This document shows positions 5,148-8,449 of a DNA stretch of 8,449 bases, in pieces. The stretch is taken from the NCBI GenBank assembly GCA_021789355.1, contig JAJYJR010000070.1:6334-14782 (forward strand), written 5' to 3'. Numbering within the stretch: the first letter of the stretch is position 1; each line of letters opens with the position of its first letter. The translations under genes and the position numbers were made by a program. A model generated the notes under the pieces. It saw only the letters and a list, made by a program, of their open reading frames with translations. It made no database searches and was not told the origin of the DNA. This DNA comes from Chloroflexota bacterium (GTDB taxonomy: Bacteria; Chloroflexota; Limnocylindria; Limnocylindrales; CSP1-4).

Positions 5148-5966
5148 ATGCCCTTCGTCATCGACGTCGACCCGGTGGCCCTCCGGCTGGGCGGCTTCGC
5201 CATCCACTGGTACGGGATCGTGGTGGCGTTCGCCGCGGTCACCGGCCTCTGGTACGTCGCGCGAGAGGCCCGCAGGCACGGGCTCGACGGGGCGACCTTC
5301 GAGGCGGGTGTCTGGTGGGTCGCGATCGCGGGCGTGCTCGGGGCGCGGACGCTCTACGTCCTCCAGTGGGGGCTGGGTCCCGGCGCCGATCCGCTCCACT
5401 TTCTGATGCTCTGGGAGGGCGGGCTCTCCTACTACGGCGGGCTGATCGCCGGGGCGCTCGCGCTGGCCGTCTTCGCCCGGCGGCGCGACCTCTCGCTCGC
5501 GCGGCTCGCCGACATCGCGGCGCCCGCCGGGGCGCTCGGCATGGCGGTCGGACACATCGGGTGCCTCATCAGCGGTGACTCGTACGGGATCCCGACGACG
5601 CTCCCCTGGGCGATCGTGTATCGCAACCCTGGCGCCATCGCGCCGCTCAACGTCCCGCTCCAGCCGACCCAGGCGTACGAAGCGCTCACGGTCGGCCTGC
5701 TCTTCCTCCTGCTCCGGTGGGGACGAGCCGGGCTGGAGCGGCTGGGGCCGGGCGCCGTCGCAGGTGCGTATCTGGTCGGCCTGAGCGCGATCCGCTTCGG
5801 GCTCTTCTTCCTGCGCGACGAGCCACCGGTGCTCCTCGGGCTGAAGACCGCGCAGTGGATCGGGCTCGCGCTGGGCGCCGCCGGCTTCGCCATCCTCGCC
5901 GCGCGCATCGCGCGGCGGTCTACGGCCACATCGCCATCCATCAGCCGGGAGGTGGCTCGACCATGA
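5148..5966 (+). CDS. lgt: Lgt-like prolipoprotein diacylglyceryl transferase, divergent
   Basis: 272 residues with about seven membrane segments. Family landmarks in order: HWYGIVVAFA (20-29, Tyr22 as in E. coli Tyr26), WEGGLSYYGGLIAG (89-102), GHIGCLISGDSYG (135-147), LQPTQAYEAL (171-180) and IRFGLFFLRDE (215-225). Lgt moves diacylglycerol from phosphatidylglycerol to the lipobox Cys of prelipoproteins. Several positions differ from E. coli: His103 becomes Tyr96, Arg143 becomes His136, Asn146 becomes Cys139 and Glu151 becomes Asp144. GC-type signatures do occur in other Gram-positive Lgt proteins, so this may be lineage variation or a specialised paralogue. The ATG at 5148 has GAGGA 5 nt upstream (5138-5142) and the family match begins there. 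The gene is coupled to the next one by an ATGA overlap. Confidence 0.82.
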   Translation: MPFVIDVDPVALRLGGFAIHWYGIVVAFAAVTGLWYVAREARRHGLDGATFEAGVWWVAIAGVLGARTLYVLQWGLGPGADPLHFLMLWEGGLSYYGGLIAGALALAVFARRRDLSLARLADIAAPAGALGMAVGHIGCLISGDSYGIPTTLPWAIVYRNPGAIAPLNVPLQPTQAYEALTVGLLFLLLRWGRAGLERLGPGAVAGAYLVGLSAIRFGLFFLRDEPPVLLGLKTAQWIGLALGAAGFAILAARIARRSTATSPSISREVARP

Positions 5967-6316
5967 CCACCACGCACGCTGCGCTCCACGACCATGCGCC
6001 CGAGGCAACGCCAGGGCGGGCCATCGCTGCGCCGGCCGAAGCGGCGGCCGCCAGGCCAGCCGCCCCCGGAGGGGCGCGGCCCGTCGACCGCCGGGTCTGG
6101 TTCATCGCCGGCGCGATCGTCGCCGCCGGGGCGTTGCTTGCGGCCGGTGTGCCCGTCTCCACGCTCCTGCTGCTCGGCGCGGCCGGTGGGTGCCTCGGCA
6201 TGCACCCCTTCATGGGCCACGGCGGGCATGCTTCTCACGACGGGCACGCCGGAGGCGCTGAGCCCGACCGGGACCTCGCCGGCCCCGGCGCCAACGGCTC
6301 GAGCGCGCACCGGTAG
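5963..6316 (+). CDS. His/Met-rich small membrane protein, DUF2933-like
   Basis: 117 residues. An N-terminal region (1-43) with His5, His9 and His11 is Ala/Pro-rich. Hydrophobic segments cover about 44-64 and 65-78. A metal-ligand cluster follows: C77, M80, H81, M84, H86, H89, H92 and H95, in GCLGMHPFMGHGGHASHDGH. A membrane segment ending in M-H-x-F-M-G-H-G-G-H resembles DUF2933 proteins, small membrane proteins often found among copper-resistance genes. Copper binding is likely; the precise role is not known. The start is supported by GGGAGGT (5947-5953), 9 nt before the ATG, and by the 4-nt overlap with the Lgt-like gene. Confidence 0.7.
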   Translation: MTTTHAALHDHAPEATPGRAIAAPAEAAAARPAAPGGARPVDRRVWFIAGAIVAAGALLAAGVPVSTLLLLGAAGGCLGMHPFMGHGGHASHDGHAGGAEPDRDLAGPGANGSSAHR

Positions 6317-6399
6317 GCCTCTCCTCCCTGCCGGCCGCTCGCTCGGACGACGGCCCGCCTCCTTCTCCGGCCGGCCTGTCGTCGACGTTCTCCCAGGCG

Positions 6400-6443
6400 T
6401 CTCAGGGGGCCCTCATATCGCCCTCAGGATGAAGATCGACGCT
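6400..6443 (+). promoter_or_regulatory. Phased-repeat promoter array (site C) for the copper ATPase
   Basis: CTCAGG at 6401-6406, a degenerate CTCATA at 6412-6417 and CTCAGG at 6423-6428 follow an exact 11-bp period. GACGCT at 6438-6443 begins 15 nt after the start of the last CTCAG. It keeps the A and final T of the -10 consensus, as at sites A, B and D. The predicted transcription start is near 6450, leaving a leader of about 77 nt before the ATG at 6527. The rest of the gap (6317-6526) shows only a weak GCCGGCC/GGCCGGC hairpin (6330-6336 with 6369-6375). Confidence 0.6.
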
Positions 6444-6526
6444 GGTCCCTGCGCCCGGCGAGGTGCACCGCACCGGCCACACGCAGCAGCAACCACGGTG
6501 CACAGGAAGCGACACAGGATCTGGCT

Positions 6527-8449
6527 ATGACTAACTCCACCACGACCCTTCATGCGGCGCCACCCACGGCGGATGCGCGCTGCTCCGTGCCTCAGGAACC
6601 CGTGGCGACCGGCGAGGTCGACGCCGCGGCGCGCCAGCGCGACCGCGACAGCGAGTACCGCCGCCTCATGCGCAAGTGGTGGTTCGGCGCCGCGATCGGC
6701 GCCCCCACCATGGTGCTCTCATACCCCTGGCTCTTCCCGGGGCTGCGCGACCTGTTCCCCATGGGCAGCCAGCAGCTCTGGGTCCTGTGGGTTCTCATGG
6801 GCGCGGGCTCGTTCGCCGTCCTCGCCTACTCGGGGAACCAGTTCTTCACCGGGGCCTGGGAGGCGCTGCGGCACCGCTCGACGAACATGCACACGCTCAT
6901 CGCGATCGGGACGGGCACGGCCTGGATCTACTCCACGGTCGCGCTGCTCTTCCCGCAGCTCTTCCCGTCGAAGACGATGACCGACGTCTACTACGACGTG
7001 ACGGTCGTCGTCACGGCACTCGTCGTGCTGGGGATGGCGATGGAAGTAAAGGCCCGCGGGCGCACCTCCGAGGCGATCGAGAAGCTGATCGGCCTCCAGC
7101 CGAAGACGGCGCGCGTGGTGCGCGACGGCGAGGAGCGCGAGATCCCGGTCGAGGACGTCGTCGTCGGGGACGTCGTGGTCGTCCGCCCGGGCGCGAAGGT
7201 TCCGGTCGACGGGATCGTCCTGGAGGGCGCGAGCTCCCTCGACGAGTCCATGATCACCGGCGAGTCGATGCCGGTGGCGAAGGGTCCCGGCGACGAGGTC
7301 ATCGGCGCCACCATCAACGGCACGGGCGCCCTGCGGTTCCGCGCCACCAAGGTGGGCGCGGACACCGCGCTCGCCACCATCGTCCGGATGGTCGGCGACG
7401 CCCAGGCCTCGAAAGTGCCGATCCAGCGCATCGTCGACGTCGTGTCGGGCTACTTCACGCCGACGGTCGTCATCCTCTCGATCCTGGGCTTCGTGCTCTG
7501 GTACGACTTCGGGCCGGCACCCGCGTTCGCCTACGCGGTCGTGGTGAGCGTCACCACGCTCATCATCGCCTGCCCCTGCGCGCTCGGCATGGCCACGCCG
7601 ATGTCGCTCACGACGGGGGTCGGTCTCGCCGCCAGCCACGGGATCCTGATCCGCTCCGGCGATGCGCTCCAGGCGACCAGGAAGCTCGACACGATCGTGC
7701 TCGACAAGACCGGCACGATCACCCTCGGCAAGCCAGCGGTCACGGACATCGTGGTCTCCCCGGGCGTCGAGGAGACCGAGCTGATCGGCCTTGCCGCGGC
7801 CGCCGAACGCGACTCCGAGCATCCACTCGCGGCAGCGGTCGTGGCGGCGGCGACCGACCGCGGGATCGTTCCAGAGACGCTCACCGCCTTCGAGGCCGTC
7901 GCGGGACACGGCATCCGCGCCACCGTCGGCGGGCAGCGGGTCCTGGTCGGCAGGCAGGCCCTGCTCGAGTCGGCCGGGATCGACGCCGGTGCCCTCGAGG
8001 CGGACGCAGCGCGCCTGGCGGACCAGGCGCGAACGCCGGTCTACGTGGCCGTGGACGGACGTGTCCTCGGCCTGCTGGGGATCGCCGACCCGGTGAAACC
8101 GGACTCGCGTGACGCGGTGGCCGCGCTTCGCAGGCTCGGCCTGCGGGTCGTCATGCTGACCGGCGACAATCGGCGCACGGCCGAGGCGATCGCGCGGGCC
8201 GTGGGCGTGGACCAGGTGATCGCCGAGGTCCTCCCCCAGGACAAGGCCCACGAGGTCCGCACGCTCCAGCTCGACGGTCGGGCCGTGGCGATGGTGGGTG
8301 ACGGCATCAACGATGCGCCGGCCCTCGCGCAGGCGAACGTCGGGTTCGCCATCGGGACCGGGACCGACGTCGCCATCGAGGCCTCGGACGTCACGCTCAT
8401 CAGCGGCTCGCTGATGGGTGTGGTCGCCGCGATCGCCATCAGCCGGGCC
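6527..8449 (+). CDS. copA: P1B-type copper-exporting ATPase, 3' end outside the window
   Basis: 641 codons, open at the right edge. Landmarks in order: [19 protein letters not shown] (118-136), actuator TGES (244-247), the membrane copper motif CPC (349-351) in [12 protein letters not shown], phosphorylation D393 in DKTGT, the nucleotide-binding HP dipeptide (432-433 in SEHPLA), TGDN (545-548) and [10 protein letters not shown] (591-600). CPC together with this set points to a Cu(I)-exporting P1B-1 pump moving copper out of the cytoplasm. The last two membrane segments that carry the remaining copper ligands lie beyond the window. The N terminus (1-50) has no HMA metal-binding domain; it holds only His9 and Cys19 before the first membrane segment near 51. 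AGGA (6516-6519) lies 7 nt before the ATG. Its own promoter array lies at 6400-6443. Confidence 0.93.
   Translation, partial: MTNSTTTLHAAPPTADARCSVPQEPVATGEVDAAARQRDRDSEYRRLMRKWWFGAAIGAPTMVLSYPWLFPGLRDLFPMGSQQLWVLWVLMGAGSFAVLAYSGNQFFTGAWEALRHRSTNMHTLIAIGTGTAWIYSTVALLFPQLFPSKTMTDVYYDVTVVVTALVVLGMAMEVKARGRTSEAIEKLIGLQPKTARVVRDGEEREIPVEDVVVGDVVVVRPGAKVPVDGIVLEGASSLDESMITGESMPVAKGPGDEVIGATINGTGALRFRATKVGADTALATIVRMVGDAQASKVPIQRIVDVVSGYFTPTVVILSILGFVLWYDFGPAPAFAYAVVVSVTTLIIACPCALGMATPMSLTTGVGLAASHGILIRSGDALQATRKLDTIVLDKTGTITLGKPAVTDIVVSPGVEETELIGLAAAAERDSEHPLAAAVVAAATDRGIVPETLTAFEAVAGHGIRATVGGQRVLVGRQALLESAGIDAGALEADAARLADQARTPVYVAVDGRVLGLLGIADPVKPDSRDAVAALRRLGLRVVMLTGDNRRTAEAIARAVGVDQVIAEVLPQDKAHEVRTLQLDGRAVAMVGDGINDAPALAQANVGFAIGTGTDVAIEASDVTLISGSLMGVVAAIAISRA

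Noticed and set aside
6404..6413. AGGG-GG-CCCT dyad as a CsoR-type operator
   Set aside because: It is too short and lacks the flanking TA pattern; the phased CTCAG repeats explain these bases better.
6676..8251. Long alternative frames on both strands within the ATPase
   Set aside because: Their translations are Arg/Asp-rich, while the ATPase frame carries all family motifs.

Overview
The window is high-GC bacterial DNA with strong G/C preference at third codon positions, few intergenic T-runs, frequent 4-nt gene overlaps and TANNNT/CANNNT-type -10 elements. This suits an actinobacterial lineage, or perhaps Chloroflexota; no gene seen here fixes the taxon. All recognised genes lie on the + strand, and the last runs off the right edge.

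Layout. Positions 1-343 hold no supported gene but contain two facing-apart promoter-like arrays. Then come a DoxX-type membrane protein (344-934), a structured gap with an 11-bp direct repeat (935-1163), and a two-gene unit of a small SHOCT membrane protein and a secreted sulfocyanin-like blue-copper protein (1164-2182). A structured gap with a promoter array follows (2183-2314), then a coupled pair of a small membrane protein and a cupredoxin-like domain with two C-terminal membrane segments (2315-3189). An ISKra4-type insertion sequence (two coupled ORFs, 3291-5083) sits next. After it come a divergent Lgt-like membrane enzyme coupled to a His/Met-rich small membrane protein (5148-6316), a 210-nt gap with another promoter array, and the first 641 codons of a P1B copper-exporting ATPase (6527 to the edge).

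Apart from the insertion sequence, this reads as a copper-handling island. It has an ATPase for export, two cupredoxin-type domains, a His/Met-rich DUF2933-like protein and small membrane accessories. The ATPase lacks the usual N-terminal HMA metal-binding domain, so the separate cupredoxin-like and His/Met-rich proteins may do that job (inference). The IS may have split one operon, leaving the lgt-like pair without a visible promoter of its own.

The most notable non-coding signal is a repeated promoter design. CTCAG-type words recur every 11 bp, and a CAGCCT-like -10 element starts exactly 15 nt after the start of the last word. It occurs four times: 216-258 (+), 88-130 (-), 2277-2308 (+) and 6401-6443 (+). 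Each + copy precedes a copper-island gene or operon. This looks like a regulon of one OmpR/PhoB-type response regulator that is not encoded in the window. One copy predicts a leaderless mRNA starting at the ATG at 2315.
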